Notes: generated from the sequence alone by a model not told the origin. DNA of 64,000 nucleotides from Cryobacterium cheniae (GCF_004403395.1 NZ_SOGN01000026.1:62001-126000), one strand, 5' to 3'. Positions 46,060 through 57,113 are shown, counted from the stretch's first letter. Program-made: numbers and translations.

Positions 46060-47124
46060 GTGTGCGCCATGGAATGCAGGACTGGAATCCAGACTGACGC
46101 ACCGCGGCGGCGCACGGTCCTGCCGACCGACACGCTGGGCTCCGCCCGCCCGGAGGCTGTCCGGTGGCGTCCGGCGACGTTGGCGGACGTCGACGATCTG
46201 TGGCACTTCACCCGGATGGTGGGCAGAGCGGACCATCCATACCACCTGACGACGCGGGAGGGCATCGAGCGGGACTTCGGCCTGTCGTACTTTCACCCGG
46301 AGCAGGACTCCCTGATCGGGTTCGCCCCCGACGGCACCCTCGTGGCGATGGGGATGGTGATGTCACCGCCGCTGCGCGAGCTCCGGGCCCGCTCGATCCT
46401 GGTCGGCGGGGTGCACCCCGACTACCGTGGGCGCGGCATCGGCCGTGAACTGCTGGCGTGGCAACTGGGCCGAGCCGCGGAACAGCTGGCCACCGCAGCG
46501 CCCACCGTGCCGCGGTGGATCCTCGCCTACACCGACGAGGCCGCGTACCGCAACGCCCGGCTGTTCCGGCGTCTGGGCATGGAATGCGCACGGTACTTCC
46601 AGTCCCTCGAGCGGCGCCTCGACCAGCCGATCCCCGACATCGACCTTCCGGGCGACGTCCGCGTCGTCCGGTTCACCGCGGAGCTCTCCCAAGCCGCGCA
46701 CGAAGCGCGCGATTCCTCGTTCCAGGACCACTGGGCCAGCCAGCCGATGAGCGATGAAGCCTGGGACTTCTTCGTGGCCTCCGGCAAATTCCGCCCTGAC
46801 CTGTCCTACCTGGCCCTCGGGACCGGCCCCGACGGGACCGAGAAGGTGGTGGGCTTCACCCTGGCCACGGTCACCGAAGACGACTGGGTGAACCAGGGCT
46901 ATACCGGCAGTCACGTCGACCTCGTCGGCGTCATCGACGGATGGCGCGGCAAGCATATCGCGCGTGCTCTGCTGGCCGCGCACCTGCGCGCCGCGCGCAC
47001 CGAGGGGTTGGCCAGGGTCACCCTGATCGTCGACTCCGAAAGCCCCACCGGTGCGCTGAACCTGTATCTCGGCATGGGGTTCACGCCCACGACCCGCCGG
47101 CTCGCCTTCACCGTCGAGCTCTAG
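46060..47124 (+). CDS. tandem GNAT acetyltransferase
   Basis: The 354-residue protein has two GNAT folds. The first (about residues 30-180) has the acetyl-CoA loop LVGGVHPDYRGRGIGRELLA. The second (about 200-354) has VDLVGVIDGWRGKHIARALL, a less standard loop, then LIVDSESPTGALNLYLGMGF. Two-domain GNATs include mycothiol synthase MshD, but this could equally be an antibiotic or unknown-substrate acetyltransferase; I make no substrate claim. Starts at GTG 46060 or ATG 46069 are both possible. The gene interrupts the common rplQ-truA order. Confidence 0.85.
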   Translation: MCAMECRTGIQTDAPRRRTVLPTDTLGSARPEAVRWRPATLADVDDLWHFTRMVGRADHPYHLTTREGIERDFGLSYFHPEQDSLIGFAPDGTLVAMGMVMSPPLRELRARSILVGGVHPDYRGRGIGRELLAWQLGRAAEQLATAAPTVPRWILAYTDEAAYRNARLFRRLGMECARYFQSLERRLDQPIPDIDLPGDVRVVRFTAELSQAAHEARDSSFQDHWASQPMSDEAWDFFVASGKFRPDLSYLALGTGPDGTEKVVGFTLATVTEDDWVNQGYTGSHVDLVGVIDGWRGKHIARALLAAHLRAARTEGLARVTLIVDSESPTGALNLYLGMGFTPTTRRLAFTVEL

Positions 47125-47129
47125 TTTCA

Positions 47130-47150
47130 CCCGTAACCCGTAACCCGTAA
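47130..47150. repeat. CCCGTAA heptamer, three tandem copies
   Basis: Three exact CCCGTAA units, then CCCGG, lie in the 46-bp gap between the convergent GNAT and acyltransferase genes. It is probably a short slippage product; no function is apparent. Confidence 0.7.
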
Positions 47151-47170
47151 CCCGGCGAACGTGGGCCGCG

Positions 47171-49192
47171 TCAGGGCAGCAGTGGCGGCCGGGGACCGGT
47201 CGAACCGGCAGGGACGGGACGGCGATACACCTCGAGGCCCGGCGCCGGCGGCGGTGCGGCGAGTCGTACCAGTGCGGCGCGGATGCTGTCCGTGTAGATC
47301 CGCCCGCCGGCCGGACCGGGGTGGATGTCGTCGTCCGCGAGCACATCCGTGTGCGCGGCGATCGCGGCGTTCCAGTCGGCCAGCTCGACCTTGCGGTGGC
47401 GGGCCGCGAACCGGGCCAGGTCGTCGTTGACTCCGGCCGTCCAGTCGCGCTCGGCGAAGGCGTTGACCAGGATCAGTTCCCGCTCCGGGCCGATGACCTG
47501 GCGGATGACCGCCAGCTGACTCGGCCGGATCGGCCCGTTGGTGCCGAGTCCGACGACGACCACCGGCCGGAGGGTGCCGGCATCGGCCAGGGCGGCGAGG
47601 ATGCCGGGGGCAGCCCCCATACCGCGTGACACGGCGGCGTCGATCATGATTCCCGGGAAGCCGGTTTGCAGCTCGGGCGCCGAGGCCAGCATGACCGAGT
47701 CGCCCACGGCCGTGATCAGGTCCCCGGACGACGGCCGTCCGAGGGCGCCGGCGGCCGGCCGGGACGCCAGGCGTGCGGCCTCCCGCTCCGCGGCATTCAC
47801 CGCCTCCTGGCCGCGCTCGATCTCGCTCTGGGCGCTCGTCTGGGTGGGAGCGGTGACCAGGGACGCGGTCGTCCCCGCCGCCAGGATCAGCGCGACGACG
47901 CCCACCAGGCCGAGCCAGCCGAGCCTGCCGCGCGGATGGATCGTGCGAGCACGGAGGCGACGGATGCTGCCGCGCACCCCCACCGCCCGTACGGGAAGTT
48001 CGAGCCAGCGGTACGACACGCCGGCCGCCAGCAGCGTCAGCGCGGCCGCCAGCACCCCGACCACGCTGCTCGTCAGCACGGTCGCCGGCCCGGTCGGCGA
48101 GGCGCCGGCCGCCGGCCACGCCGCCTGGGCGAGCACGAGCACCGGCCAGTGCCACAGGTAGATGCCGTAGGAGCGCTCGCCGAGGTAGCGCAGCGGCCCC
48201 GTGTCCAGTGCGGGCCCGAATCGCGGCCCCTGCACGGCCGCCCAGATCACGACCGCGCTGAGCAGGCTCACCAGCAGCAGGCCGCCCCGGTAGGTCACCA
48301 TGCCGGTGTCGGGCAGCGTGAGCGCCGCCGCCAGCAGCCCGGCGAGGGCGGCCAGACCCAGCCGCGCCCGCCAGCGGCCGAGCAGGGCGGTGAGGCGGGG
48401 TGCCGGGCCGCGGGAGAAACCGGAACGGCGCAGCAGCAACGCGAGCGCGGCCCCGGTGAAGAGCCCGAAGCTGTGGGTATCCGAGCCGTAGTACACCCGG
48501 GTGGGGTCAGCGGGCTCGACCAGCAGCCCCATCCACCCGGCGGACGCCAGAGCCAGGGCGGCGACCAGGGTGAGGCGCAGCCGGCCGTTCCGCACCCGCA
48601 GCAGCCCGAGGAGCGCGAACGGCCAGACCAGGTAGAACTGTTCCTCCACCGCCAGCGACCACAGGTTCCGGAACAGCTCCGGCGCCGTGGCGCTGAAATA
48701 ACTCACCGACCCGGCGATCGACACCCAGTTGTAGCCAAAGGTGACCGCGCCGAGCAGTTGCCAGCCGAGGCCCACCAGCACGTCGCCGCCGATCAGCCAG
48801 GCGGCCGTGCACAGGACCAACACCAGCGGGATCAACGGCGGCACCAGGCGCCGCGCCCGCCGCTTCCAGAACCGGCCGAGCGCGAGCCGCGAGGTGTCGT
48901 CCCATTCGGTGATGAGCAGGCCCGTGATCAGGAAACCGCTGATCACGAAGAAGACGTCCACGCCGATGAAACCGCCGGGCAGCACCGCGGGGAAGAAGTG
49001 GAACACGACGACCAGAGCCACCGCGATGCCACGCAGGCCGTCGAGACCGGCCAGGCGTTTCGGGGGGACGCTCATGGAGTGCGGACAAGCGTCGGAGTGC
49101 GGACAAGCATCAGTGGGTGGGGGCTGCAGGTATTCATGACAGGAGAGGACCGGAAGTCCGGGTTCTACGATAACCCGGCCCGGAACATACAC
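47171..49192 (-). CDS. OafA/YrhL-type membrane O-acyltransferase with SGNH domain
   Basis: The 673-residue protein has an acyltransferase-3 domain with about ten membrane helices ([40 protein letters not shown]). A soluble SGNH-hydrolase-like domain with [17 protein letters not shown] and the catalytic pair in [11 protein letters not shown] follows. Such proteins acetylate surface polysaccharide or peptidoglycan. GGAGGT lies 7 bp before the ATG at 49192, supporting it, although the usual family start looks like [10 protein letters not shown] 39 codons later (49075). The extra N-terminal segment contains an exact DACPHS duplication. The gene is divergent from truA, only 8 bp apart. Confidence 0.9.
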   Translation of the reverse strand: MYVPGRVIVEPGLPVLSCHEYLQPPPTDACPHSDACPHSMSVPPKRLAGLDGLRGIAVALVVVFHFFPAVLPGGFIGVDVFFVISGFLITGLLITEWDDTSRLALGRFWKRRARRLVPPLIPLVLVLCTAAWLIGGDVLVGLGWQLLGAVTFGYNWVSIAGSVSYFSATAPELFRNLWSLAVEEQFYLVWPFALLGLLRVRNGRLRLTLVAALALASAGWMGLLVEPADPTRVYYGSDTHSFGLFTGAALALLLRRSGFSRGPAPRLTALLGRWRARLGLAALAGLLAAALTLPDTGMVTYRGGLLLVSLLSAVVIWAAVQGPRFGPALDTGPLRYLGERSYGIYLWHWPVLVLAQAAWPAAGASPTGPATVLTSSVVGVLAAALTLLAAGVSYRWLELPVRAVGVRGSIRRLRARTIHPRGRLGWLGLVGVVALILAAGTTASLVTAPTQTSAQSEIERGQEAVNAAEREAARLASRPAAGALGRPSSGDLITAVGDSVMLASAPELQTGFPGIMIDAAVSRGMGAAPGILAALADAGTLRPVVVVGLGTNGPIRPSQLAVIRQVIGPERELILVNAFAERDWTAGVNDDLARFAARHRKVELADWNAAIAAHTDVLADDDIHPGPAGGRIYTDSIRAALVRLAAPPPAPGLEVYRRPVPAGSTGPRPPLLP
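49076..49111. repeat. 18-bp in-frame tandem duplication
   Basis: GGAGTGCGGACAAGCGTC is followed at once by the same 18 bp with one change (GCATC end). Read on the minus strand it encodes DACPHS twice, within the N-terminal extension of the acyltransferase. Confidence 0.8.
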
Positions 49193-49200
49193 TTACCTCC

Positions 49201-50118
49201 GTGATTCTTCCCCCGGCGCCCGACGAGACCCAAGCAGCGGGCGCCACCCGGATCAGGCTCGATATCGCCTACGACGGCACCGGCATGAGCGGCTGGGCGA
49301 CCCAGCCGGGCCTGCGCACCGTGCAGGGCCAGATCGAGGCCGGGCTGGCGGGCATCCTGCACAGCCACCCGCCGACCCCGGTCCTGACCGTGGCCGGGAG
49401 AACGGATGCCGGCGTGCACGCCACCGGGCAGGTCGCCCACTTCGACCTCAACCCCGACCAGGCCGACGGCCTCGTGCGCATCGCCCGTGGCAAGGGTCGG
49501 CCCCCGACGCCGCTGGCGGTCATGGTGCAGCGGCGGCTCAGCGGCATCCTCGTCACCCAGCCCGAAATCGTGATCAAATCCTCCGTGCTCGCCCCGCCCG
49601 GGTTCGACGCCCGGTTCTCCGCGCTCTACCGGCGCTACGAGTACCGGATCGCCGACTCCGTCGTCGGGCACGATCCGCTGCAGCGGTTCCGCACCACCTG
49701 GCACGGCTTCGCCCTCGACGTGGACGCCATGGACGCGGCGGCCGCGACGCTCATCGGCCTGCACGACTTCGCCACCTACTGCAAGCCGCGTCCCGGGGCC
49801 ACGACCATCCGCACCCTGCAGGAGTTCCGGTGGCGCCGCGACCCGGATGGCGTGCTCGTCGCATCCGTTCAGGCCGACGCCTTCTGCCACAGCATGGTGC
49901 GCGCGCTGGTCGGGGCCTGCGTCGCGGTGGGGGAGGGCCGCCTGGCCGGGGACCGCCTGGTGGACCTCCGGATCGAGCGGGCCCGCACCAGCGAATTCAA
50001 GGTGATGCCCGCCCAGGGACTCGCGCTGCTGGAGGTCGGCTACCCGGCCGACGAGCTGCTGGCCCTGCGGGCCCGGGAGACCCGCGCTCGCCGGGAGCTC
50101 ATCGACGACGTCGAGTAG
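49201..50118 (+). CDS. truA: tRNA pseudouridine(38-40) synthase
   Basis: TruA has 305 residues. The catalytic aspartate is residue 69 in [37 protein letters not shown] at the start and [11 protein letters not shown] further on are family motifs. It isomerises uridines in the anticodon stem of tRNAs. The GTG start has no ribosome site on this strand, but TACACT lies about ten bases upstream, so the mRNA may be nearly leaderless. It normally follows rplQ. Confidence 0.95.
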   Translation: MILPPAPDETQAAGATRIRLDIAYDGTGMSGWATQPGLRTVQGQIEAGLAGILHSHPPTPVLTVAGRTDAGVHATGQVAHFDLNPDQADGLVRIARGKGRPPTPLAVMVQRRLSGILVTQPEIVIKSSVLAPPGFDARFSALYRRYEYRIADSVVGHDPLQRFRTTWHGFALDVDAMDAAAATLIGLHDFATYCKPRPGATTIRTLQEFRWRRDPDGVLVASVQADAFCHSMVRALVGACVAVGEGRLAGDRLVDLRIERARTSEFKVMPAQGLALLEVGYPADELLALRARETRARRELIDDVE

Positions 50119-50126
50119 CCCTCGAA

Positions 50127-50171
50127 TTGCGCTGCCGGGCCCACCGGGTTAGTATTATTCCTTGGTGTCTG
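50127..50171 (+). promoter_or_regulatory. rplM-rpsI promoter and start region
   Basis: TTGCGC (50127-50132) and TAGTAT (50150-50155) are 17 bp apart, right after truA. Four bases later CCTTGGTGTCTG (50160-50171) marks the probable transcript start, identical to that of infA. Confidence 0.6.
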
Positions 50172-50213
50172 TGCGTTGCAGCCAGGCACACGAACGTGAG
50201 CCCTCCATCGATC

Positions 50214-50234
50214 GTGTTCCCCCTCTGGGAACAC
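50214..50234 (+). promoter_or_regulatory. rplM leader hairpin
   Basis: GTGTTCCC and GGGAACAC form a perfect 8-bp stem with a 5-base loop, in the ~130-nt leader between the rplM promoter and its GTG. It is a candidate L13 autoregulatory structure. It does not match a leader I can name. Confidence 0.45.
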
Positions 50235-50288
50235 ACCCGGAGCGGGATTCACGAACACCTCCGTTCGAAACAAGAAAGCAGCACAATA

Positions 50289-50735
50289 GTGACGCGCACT
50301 TATACCCCCAAAGCAAGCGAAGTCCAGCACGACTGGGTCGTCATCGACGCCACAGACATCGTGCTCGGTCGTCTTGCCAGCCACGCCGCCATTCTCCTTC
50401 GGGGAAAGCACAAGGCCACGTTCTCTCCCCACATGGACATGGGAGATTTCGTCATCATCATCAACGCCGAGAAGATTGCCCTCACCGGCAAGAAGCTCGA
50501 CCTGAAAATGGCATACCGCCACTCCGGTTACCCGGGCGGCCTCACGGCCACCAACTACTCGGAGATGCTCGAAAAGCACCCGACCCGTGCGGTCGAGAAG
50601 GCCATCCGCGGCATGCTGCCGAAGAACACGCTCGGCCGCGCCCAGCTGGCCAAGCTCAAGGTCTACGCCGGCCCCGAGCACCCGCACGCCGCGCAGCAGC
50701 CCAAGCCGTACACCCTCGCCCAGGTCGCTCAGTAG
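50289..50735 (+). CDS. rplM: 50S ribosomal protein L13
   Basis: L13 has 148 residues: [49 protein letters not shown] and [19 protein letters not shown] cover the family. I chose GTG at 50289 ([16 protein letters not shown]) after AACAAGAAAGCAGCAC; the frame is open upstream through truA, but that reading is antisense-like shadow. It precedes rpsI by 49 bp. Confidence 0.97.
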   Translation: MTRTYTPKASEVQHDWVVIDATDIVLGRLASHAAILLRGKHKATFSPHMDMGDFVIIINAEKIALTGKKLDLKMAYRHSGYPGGLTATNYSEMLEKHPTRAVEKAIRGMLPKNTLGRAQLAKLKVYAGPEHPHAAQQPKPYTLAQVAQ

Positions 50736-50784
50736 CGCCGGCCTCCAGACTTTTCGATTCTAAGAAAAAAGGATTCACACCATC

Positions 50785-51270
50785 GTGGCGAAAATCGCAG
50801 ATCAGATTGACCAGGCTCCGGAGAGCTACTCGACCGAGACTCCGGCCGAGACTGAAACCAAGGCGCCCCGCGCCATTCTCAACGTTCCCGGCGCAGCCGT
50901 CGGCCGTCGCAAGCAGGCCATCGCCCGCGTGCGCATCGTCCCCGGCTCGGGAACCATCACGGTCAACGGCCGCGAGTTCTCGGACTACTTCCCGAACAAG
51001 CTGCACCAGCAGCTGATCAACGACCCGTTCAAGGTGCTCGACCTCATGGGCAGCTACGACGTCATCGCGCGCATCACCGGCGGTGGCCCCTCCGGCCAGG
51101 CCGGCGCCCTGCGTCTCGGCATCGCGCGTTCGCTGAACCAGATCGACGAAGAGAACAACCGCGCCATCCTGAAGAAGAACGGCTTCCTCAACCGTGACGC
51201 TCGCGTCAAGGAGCGCAAGAAGGCCGGACTCAAGAAGGCCCGTAAGGCTCCTCAGTTCTCCAAGCGTTAA
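50785..51270 (+). CDS. rpsI: 30S ribosomal protein S9 with N-terminal extension
   Basis: S9 has 161 residues against about 130. The core starts near residue 42 ([20 protein letters not shown]) and ends with the invariant FSKR tail that touches P-site tRNA. The first ~38 residues are acidic and Thr/Glu-rich ([18 protein letters not shown]). GTG start after AAAAAAGGATTCACACC. Twenty-one bases to glmM. Confidence 0.96.
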   Translation: MAKIADQIDQAPESYSTETPAETETKAPRAILNVPGAAVGRRKQAIARVRIVPGSGTITVNGREFSDYFPNKLHQQLINDPFKVLDLMGSYDVIARITGGGPSGQAGALRLGIARSLNQIDEENNRAILKKNGFLNRDARVKERKKAGLKKARKAPQFSKR

Positions 51271-51291
51271 GTCGATCGGCACCGTAGAAAA

Positions 51292-52653
51292 ATGCCTCGA
51301 CTATTTGGCACGGACGGCGTCCGAGGTCTGGCCAACCGTGATCTCACGGCTGGACTGGCCCTGGACCTCGCCCAGGCCAGTGCGGCGGTCCTGACTCAGG
51401 GCCGCCGCGCGGAGTTGCGTCGCGCAGAGGGCCGTCGGCCCGTCGCGGTGCTCGCCCGGGATCCCCGAATCTCCGGTGAATTCATTTCGGCCGCGGTTGC
51501 GGCCGGCCTGGCGAGTTCCGGCGTGGACGTGCTCGACGCGGGCGTCATCCCGACGCCCGCCGCAGCGTTCCTGATCGCCGATATCGGCGCTGACTTCGGC
51601 GTGATGATTTCCGCCTCGCACAATCCCGCCCCCGACAACGGCATCAAGTTCTTCGCCTTCGGGGGAACCAAACTTCCCGACGACGTCGAGGATCGGATCG
51701 AAGAGCACCTGTCGTTCGGCAAGCTCACGCCGATCGGCGGCGACGTCGGTCGCATCAGCCGCTTCGCGGATGCCGAAGACCGTTATGTCGTGCACCTCCT
51801 CGGCACGCTGCCGCACCGCCTCGACGGCATCCACGTCGTGCTCGACTGCGCACACGGCGCCGCCGCCGGCGTCTCGCCGCAGGTCTTCACGGATGCCGGA
51901 GCCACGCTCACGGTCATCGGCGCCGACCCGGACGGCAACAACATCAACGACGGCGTGGGCTCCACCCACCTCGACAACCTGGCCCGAGCCGTGATCGCAG
52001 CCGGCGCCGACGTCGGCATCGCCCACGACGGCGACGCGGACCGGTGCCTGGCCGTCGACCGCGACGGCAACATCGTCGACGGCGACCAGATCATGGCGAT
52101 CCTCGCCGTCTCGATGGCCGAACGCGGCGTGCTGAAAGACCGCACCCTCGTGGCCACGGTGATGAGCAACCTCGGCTTGCGCAAAGCCATGGCGGCCCAC
52201 GACATCCGCATGATCGAGACCAAGGTCGGCGACCGCTACGTACTCGAAGCGCTCAACATCGACGGGCTGTCCCTCGGCGGCGAACAATCGGGCCATGTGA
52301 TCATGACCAAGTTCGCCACGACCGGTGACGGCATCCTGACCGGGCTGCACCTGGTCGCCGAGATGGCCCGCACCGGCAAGACCCTCGCCGAGCTCGCCTC
52401 GGTGATGACGGTCTTCCCGCAGATCCTGGTCAATGTGCGCGGCGTCAACCATCACGGGCTGAACTCGAACGAGATCATCGCGGAGGCCGTCCGGGCAGCC
52501 GAGGCCGAACTCGGTGACACCGGCCGGGTGCTGCTGCGCCCGTCGGGCACCGAGCCCATGGTGCGCGTCATGGTCGAAGCGGCCGACCAGGGCACCGCCG
52601 ACCGGCTCGCGAACCAGCTGGCCGACACCGTCCGCCTGCAGCTCGCTCTCTAG
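51292..52653 (+). CDS. glmM: phosphoglucosamine mutase
   Basis: GlmM (453 residues) converts glucosamine-6-phosphate to glucosamine-1-phosphate for UDP-GlcNAc synthesis. It opens [19 protein letters not shown]; the phosphoserine is residue 109 in [16 protein letters not shown]; the metal loop is [11 protein letters not shown]; the sugar and phosphate sites are [10 protein letters not shown] and [12 protein letters not shown]. It works with GlmS, encoded 1 kb downstream. Confidence 0.97.
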   Translation: MPRLFGTDGVRGLANRDLTAGLALDLAQASAAVLTQGRRAELRRAEGRRPVAVLARDPRISGEFISAAVAAGLASSGVDVLDAGVIPTPAAAFLIADIGADFGVMISASHNPAPDNGIKFFAFGGTKLPDDVEDRIEEHLSFGKLTPIGGDVGRISRFADAEDRYVVHLLGTLPHRLDGIHVVLDCAHGAAAGVSPQVFTDAGATLTVIGADPDGNNINDGVGSTHLDNLARAVIAAGADVGIAHDGDADRCLAVDRDGNIVDGDQIMAILAVSMAERGVLKDRTLVATVMSNLGLRKAMAAHDIRMIETKVGDRYVLEALNIDGLSLGGEQSGHVIMTKFATTGDGILTGLHLVAEMARTGKTLAELASVMTVFPQILVNVRGVNHHGLNSNEIIAEAVRAAEAELGDTGRVLLRPSGTEPMVRVMVEAADQGTADRLANQLADTVRLQLAL

Positions 52654-52715
52654 GCCCTTCCGAGCCCGACGGCGCCCCGCCCCGCGCCGAGGCCGTCGCG
52701 TGTGCCCGTTCCCGG

Positions 52716-53672
52716 TCACACCTTGCGCAGCAGCACCTTGGACACGGCGTGGTTCGGGTCCTTCCGCAGCACGAGGGTCGCCCGGGAGCGGGTCGGCCGG
52801 ATGTTCCGCAACAGGTTGGGTTCGTTGATCTCGGTCCAGATATCCCGGGCCCGGCTCCGTGCCTCGGCCTCGGTCATGCTCGCATACCGGTGGAAATACG
52901 ACTTCGGGTTGCTGAACGCACCGCGCTGCAGTTTGAGGAAGCGCTCCTCATACCAGCGGGCGATGTCCTGCGTACGGGCGTCCACGTACACGGTGAAGTC
53001 GAACAGGTCGCTGACGGCAAGCCCGTGGCCCGGCCCGGGCGGCTGCAGCACGTTGAGGCCCTCGACGATCAGGATGTCCGGCTGCCGCACCACGATCTGC
53101 GCATCCGGAACAATGTCGTAGCTGAGGTGTGAATAGAACGGCGACCGCACCTCGGCGGCGCCGCTCTTGACCGCGGCCACGAAGCGCAGCAGGGCACGCC
53201 GGTCGTAGGACTCGGGGAACCCCTTCCGGTCCATCAGTCCCCGGCGGGAGAGTTCCGCGTTGGGCAGCAGGAAGCCGTCGGTGGTCACCAGCTCCACCCG
53301 CGGCGTGTCTTCCCAGCGGGCCAGCAGCTCTCGCAGCAGACGGGCGATGGTGGACTTGCCCACCGCGACAGACCCGGCGACCCCGATCACGAACGGCGTG
53401 CGCTGGGCGCGCTCCCCGAGGAAGTCGCTCGTGGCACGGTGCAGCTGCCGTGCACCGGCGGCGTACAGGTTGAGCAGGCGGCTCAGCGGCAGGTAGACAT
53501 CCGTGACCTCATTGAGGTCCAGCGGCTCTCCCAGCCCCCGCAGCTGCACGATCTCCGTCTCCCGCAGCGGAAGCCGGGTGGTCGGCGCGAGGGCGGCCCA
53601 GTCTGCCCGGTCCAATTCGACGAAGGGAGTGCTGTGGTCGTTGTTCCAGGGACTCGCAACCGGATCGGACAT
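52716..53672 (-). CDS. coaA: type I pantothenate kinase
   Basis: The 318-residue kinase phosphorylates pantothenate, the first step to CoA. The P-loop is [12 protein letters not shown] at residues 97-108; [27 protein letters not shown] and [10 protein letters not shown] are family motifs. The start is ATG at 53672 ([16 protein letters not shown]); the same frame stays open far upstream antisense to glmS and alr but is not coding. It is divergent from glmS by 33 bp. Confidence 0.96.
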   Translation of the reverse strand: MSDPVASPWNNDHSTPFVELDRADWAALAPTTRLPLRETEIVQLRGLGEPLDLNEVTDVYLPLSRLLNLYAAGARQLHRATSDFLGERAQRTPFVIGVAGSVAVGKSTIARLLRELLARWEDTPRVELVTTDGFLLPNAELSRRGLMDRKGFPESYDRRALLRFVAAVKSGAAEVRSPFYSHLSYDIVPDAQIVVRQPDILIVEGLNVLQPPGPGHGLAVSDLFDFTVYVDARTQDIARWYEERFLKLQRGAFSNPKSYFHRYASMTEAEARSRARDIWTEINEPNLLRNIRPTRSRATLVLRKDPNHAVSKVLLRKV

Positions 53673-53705
53673 TTCACCGAGCTTACTCGGACTAAAATCG
53701 GAACC

Positions 53706-55556
53706 ATGTGTGGAATCGTGGGATACGTAGGAGACAACAAGAGCGTCCAGGTCCTGATGGGAGGGCTGCGGCGGCTTGAATACCGGGGGTATGACTCCGC
53801 GGGGATCGCCGTCATCGACGGCGAGGGCACCCTCAACACCGCCAAGCGAGCGGGCAAACTGGCCGTTCTGGCCGCCGAACTCAAGGCGAACCCGATCAAC
53901 AACGGGAACACCGGGATCGGGCACACCCGGTGGGCGACCCACGGGGCACCGAACGACCTGAACGCTCACCCGCACCTGGGTGACAACGGCAAGCTCGCCC
54001 TGATCCACAACGGCATCATCGAGAACTTCTCCGTGCTCAAGGACGAACTCCTCGCCGAGGGTTTCACCTTCGAGAGCGAGACCGACACCGAGGTCGCGGC
54101 CATCCTGCTCGGTCGTGAGTACCAGCGCGTCGGCGACCTGGGCGACGCGTTCCGCGCCGTCGTGTCCCGCCTCGACGGCGCCTTCACCCTGCTTGCCGTG
54201 CACCAGGACCAGCCCGGCATCGTCGTCGGCGCCCGCCGCAACTCCCCGCTCGTGATCGGCCTGGGCGACGGCGAGAACTTCCTCGGCTCCGACGTCGCGG
54301 CGTTCGTCGAGTACACCCGCCGGGCGGTGGCCATCGGCCAGGACCAGATCGTCACCATCACGCCCGACCTCGTGACCGTCACCGACTTCGCCGGCAACGC
54401 CGTCGAGGTGGAAGAGTTCGACATCGCCTGGGACGCGTCGGCGTCCGAGAAGGGCGGCTGGTCCAGCTTCATGGCCAAGGAAGTCTCCGAGCAGCCGGAT
54501 GCCGTGCGCAACACCCTGCGCGGCCGCATCCACGAGGGCCAGGCCGTCGTTCCCGAGCTGACCGAATTCGGAGACGACGTACTCGCCGGCATCCGTCGCA
54601 TCGTGGTCGTCGCCTGCGGCACCGCCGCCAACGCCGGCTACGTCGCCAAGTACGCCATCGAGAAGTGGACCCGGGTTCCGGTCGACATCGAACTCAGCCA
54701 CGAGTTCCGTTACCGCGACCCGGTGCTGAACGCCGAGACCCTGGTCATCTCGATCAGCCAGTCCGGCGAGACCATGGACACGCTCATGGCGGTCAAGTTC
54801 GCCCGGGAATCGGGTGCGAAGGCCATCTCGATCTGCAACACCCAGGGTGCCACCATTCCCCGCGAGTCGGACGCCGTCATCTACACCCACGCCGGCCCCG
54901 AGGTCGCCGTGGCGTCGACGAAGGGCTTCACCGCCCAGATCGCCGCCCTGTACCTGTTCGGCCTGCACCTCGCCCGGGTGCGCGGCAGCCTCAGCGAGGC
55001 GGAGTGCGCCGTGCAGATCGCCGAACTCCAGGCCATCCCGGACAAGCTGGCGACCACACTGCTGCAGGAATCGACCGTGCACGAGCTGGCCACCTGGATG
55101 GCCGACACCCGCGCCGTGCTGTTCCTCGGCCGCCACGTGGGCTTCCCGATCGCGCTCGAGGGCGCGCTCAAGCTCAAGGAGCTCGCCTACATCCACGCGG
55201 AGGGTTTCGCCGCCGGCGAGCTCAAGCACGGCCCGATCGCGCTGATCGAGCCCGGCCAGCCGGTCTTCGTCGTTGTGCCGAGCCCGCGCGGCTCCGCGCA
55301 CCTGCACCCCAAGGTGGTCTCCAACATCCAGGAGATCCGGGCCCGCGGCGCCCGCATCATCGCGATCGCCGAAGAGGGGGATGTCGCGGTGCTGCCGTTC
55401 GCGGACACCGTCATCCGCATCCCGCTGGCGGCGCCGCTGTTCGAACCGCTCCTGGCGGTCGTTCCCCTGCAGATCTTCGCCATGGAACTCGCCACGGTGA
55501 AGGGACTCGACGTCGACCAGCCCCGCAACCTGGCGAAGTCCGTCACGGTCGAGTAG
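53706..55556 (+). CDS. glmS: glutamine-fructose-6-phosphate aminotransferase (isomerising)
   Basis: GlmS has 616 residues. Cys2 of [13 protein letters not shown] is the glutaminase nucleophile, with GHTRWATHG and NGIIENF in the N-domain. Two SIS domains follow ([34 protein letters not shown]) and the end [13 protein letters not shown] carries the catalytic Lys. It makes glucosamine-6-phosphate. The ATG at 53706 is dictated by Cys2. No glmS ribozyme sequence is visible upstream; the 33-bp gap is too short. Confidence 0.97.
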   Translation: MCGIVGYVGDNKSVQVLMGGLRRLEYRGYDSAGIAVIDGEGTLNTAKRAGKLAVLAAELKANPINNGNTGIGHTRWATHGAPNDLNAHPHLGDNGKLALIHNGIIENFSVLKDELLAEGFTFESETDTEVAAILLGREYQRVGDLGDAFRAVVSRLDGAFTLLAVHQDQPGIVVGARRNSPLVIGLGDGENFLGSDVAAFVEYTRRAVAIGQDQIVTITPDLVTVTDFAGNAVEVEEFDIAWDASASEKGGWSSFMAKEVSEQPDAVRNTLRGRIHEGQAVVPELTEFGDDVLAGIRRIVVVACGTAANAGYVAKYAIEKWTRVPVDIELSHEFRYRDPVLNAETLVISISQSGETMDTLMAVKFARESGAKAISICNTQGATIPRESDAVIYTHAGPEVAVASTKGFTAQIAALYLFGLHLARVRGSLSEAECAVQIAELQAIPDKLATTLLQESTVHELATWMADTRAVLFLGRHVGFPIALEGALKLKELAYIHAEGFAAGELKHGPIALIEPGQPVFVVVPSPRGSAHLHPKVVSNIQEIRARGARIIAIAEEGDVAVLPFADTVIRIPLAAPLFEPLLAVVPLQIFAMELATVKGLDVDQPRNLAKSVTVE

Positions 55557-55614
55557 CTCGAGCCGCGAGTCGAAGTAGCCGGAGGATGCAGCACAGGGTG
55601 CACAGGGTGACCGG

Positions 55615-55971
55615 ATGATCCGGGGCATCGGGGTCGACATCGTCGACCTCGCCCGCTTCGAACGGCAGGTCCTGCGCACGCCGGGGCTCATTCCCCGGCT
55701 CTTCACGGAGGCGGAGCGTGGGCTGCCGGTGCACTCCCTGGCCGCGCGCTTCGCGGCCAAGGAGGCCCTGATCAAGGCGCTCGGCGACAGTGCCGGCACC
55801 AGTTGGCAGGAGATGGACGTCGTCACCGACGCCCACGGCAACCCCGGCTTCGTGCTGGCCGGAGCCACCGCGGCGGCCGTGACGGCCCGCGGCATCGACA
55901 CGGTGCACCTGACCATGACCCACGACGCCGGCGTGGCCTGCGCGTTCGTCGTCACGGAGGGCACCGCATGA
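55615..55971 (+). CDS. acpS: holo-[acyl-carrier-protein] synthase
   Basis: AcpS (118 residues) transfers phosphopantetheine from CoA to [18 protein letters not shown] has the Mg-binding Asp and [16 protein letters not shown] the catalytic Glu/Lys. The loop between them ([11 protein letters not shown]) is short for the family. It overlaps alr by four bases. Confidence 0.94.
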   Translation: MIRGIGVDIVDLARFERQVLRTPGLIPRLFTEAERGLPVHSLAARFAAKEALIKALGDSAGTSWQEMDVVTDAHGNPGFVLAGATAAAVTARGIDTVHLTMTHDAGVACAFVVTEGTA

Positions 55972-57113
55972 CCGGTTACCGGGAAGCCGTCGTCGACCTG
56001 GGCGCGGTCTACGCCAACGTTGGGCACCTGCGGCAGGTGGCCGGCACCCCCCACCTGATGGCCGTCGTCAAGGCGAACGCCTACGGGCACGGGGCCGTGC
56101 CGGTCGCCCGCACCGCGCTCGCCGCCGGCGCCGACTGGCTCGGGGTGGCCGACATCGACGAGGCACTCGAACTGCGGGACGCCGGCATCGACGCGCCCGT
56201 CCTGGCCTGGCTGCATGATCCGGATGCCGATTTCGCCGCCGCCCTCGCGCGGAACATCAGCCTCGGGCTCTCGTCGGCGCGGCAGCTGCACCAGGTCGCA
56301 GGCGCCGCCGCCGCTCTCGGCCGCGTGGCGGACGTACACCTCAAGTTGGAGACCGGGCTCAACCGCAACGGCGTGGACGAACCGGACTGGGCCGAGACGT
56401 TCGCTCTGGCGGCCCGGCTCGAGCGGGCCGGCCGCCTGAGGGTGACCGGGATTTTCAGCCACCTGTCGAACGCGTCCCCCGTCGACGACGCCGAGGCGAT
56501 CGAGAGCTTCGAACGCGGTGTGGCCCTCGCCGGCACCGCCGGGCTGACCCCGCCGCTGATCCACCTGGCGTCCACCGCTGCGGCGCTCCGCACGCCGGCC
56601 GCCCGCTTCACCATGGTGCGGGTGGGCATCGGCATCTACGGGCTGTCGCCGTTCGCCGACCAGACCTCGCACGAGCTGGGCCTCACCCCGGCGATGACGT
56701 TGCGGGGGCGCGTCGCCGCGGTGCGCCGCGTGGCCGCCGGTGCCGGGGTTTCCTACGACTACCTCTGGCGGGCGCCCGTCGACGGCTGCCTCGCCCTCGT
56801 GCCGCTCGGCTACGCGGACGGCGTGCCGCGCTCGGCCACGGGAACCGCGCGGGTCGACATCGATGGGCACCCGCATCCGCTGGTCGGGCGCATCGCCATG
56901 GACCAGTTCGTCGTGAGCGTCGGCCAGCAGAGCGTGGCGGTCGGCGACGACGTCGTGCTGTTCGGCAACCCGGAGACGGGGGTGCCGAGCGCCACCGACT
57001 GGGCCGACGCGGCCGGCACCATCAACTACGAGATCGTGACCCGGATCGGCCGCCGGGTTCCCCGCAGCTACCGAGGCGGGGTCGGCGACGAGGCCGGCGG
57101 GGGTCCAATCTGA
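55968..57113 (+). CDS. alr: alanine racemase
   Basis: This PLP enzyme (381 residues) makes D-alanine for peptidoglycan. The PLP-binding lysine is residue 35 in [26 protein letters not shown] and the C-terminal catalytic Tyr region [11 protein letters not shown] are seen, with [10 protein letters not shown] near the end. It overlaps acpS and shares a base with tsaE. nnrE, which often lies between acpS and alr in related genomes, is absent. Confidence 0.96.
   Translation: MTGYREAVVDLGAVYANVGHLRQVAGTPHLMAVVKANAYGHGAVPVARTALAAGADWLGVADIDEALELRDAGIDAPVLAWLHDPDADFAAALARNISLGLSSARQLHQVAGAAAALGRVADVHLKLETGLNRNGVDEPDWAETFALAARLERAGRLRVTGIFSHLSNASPVDDAEAIESFERGVALAGTAGLTPPLIHLASTAAALRTPAARFTMVRVGIGIYGLSPFADQTSHELGLTPAMTLRGRVAAVRRVAAGAGVSYDYLWRAPVDGCLALVPLGYADGVPRSATGTARVDIDGHPHPLVGRIAMDQFVVSVGQQSVAVGDDVVLFGNPETGVPSATDWADAAGTINYEIVTRIGRRVPRSYRGGVGDEAGGGPI

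Noticed and set aside
47130-47150. Telomere-like repeat
   Set aside because: Only three heptamer copies between convergent genes; short slippage is the simpler explanation.
53673-53705. glmS ribozyme
   Set aside because: Only 33 bp separate the coaA and glmS starts and no catalytic core sequence is visible.
52716-56876. Single 1386-residue minus-strand protein
   Set aside because: Only the last 318 codons match a family (CoaA). The rest is antisense to glmS, acpS and alr, all well supported, and is an artefact of high GC.
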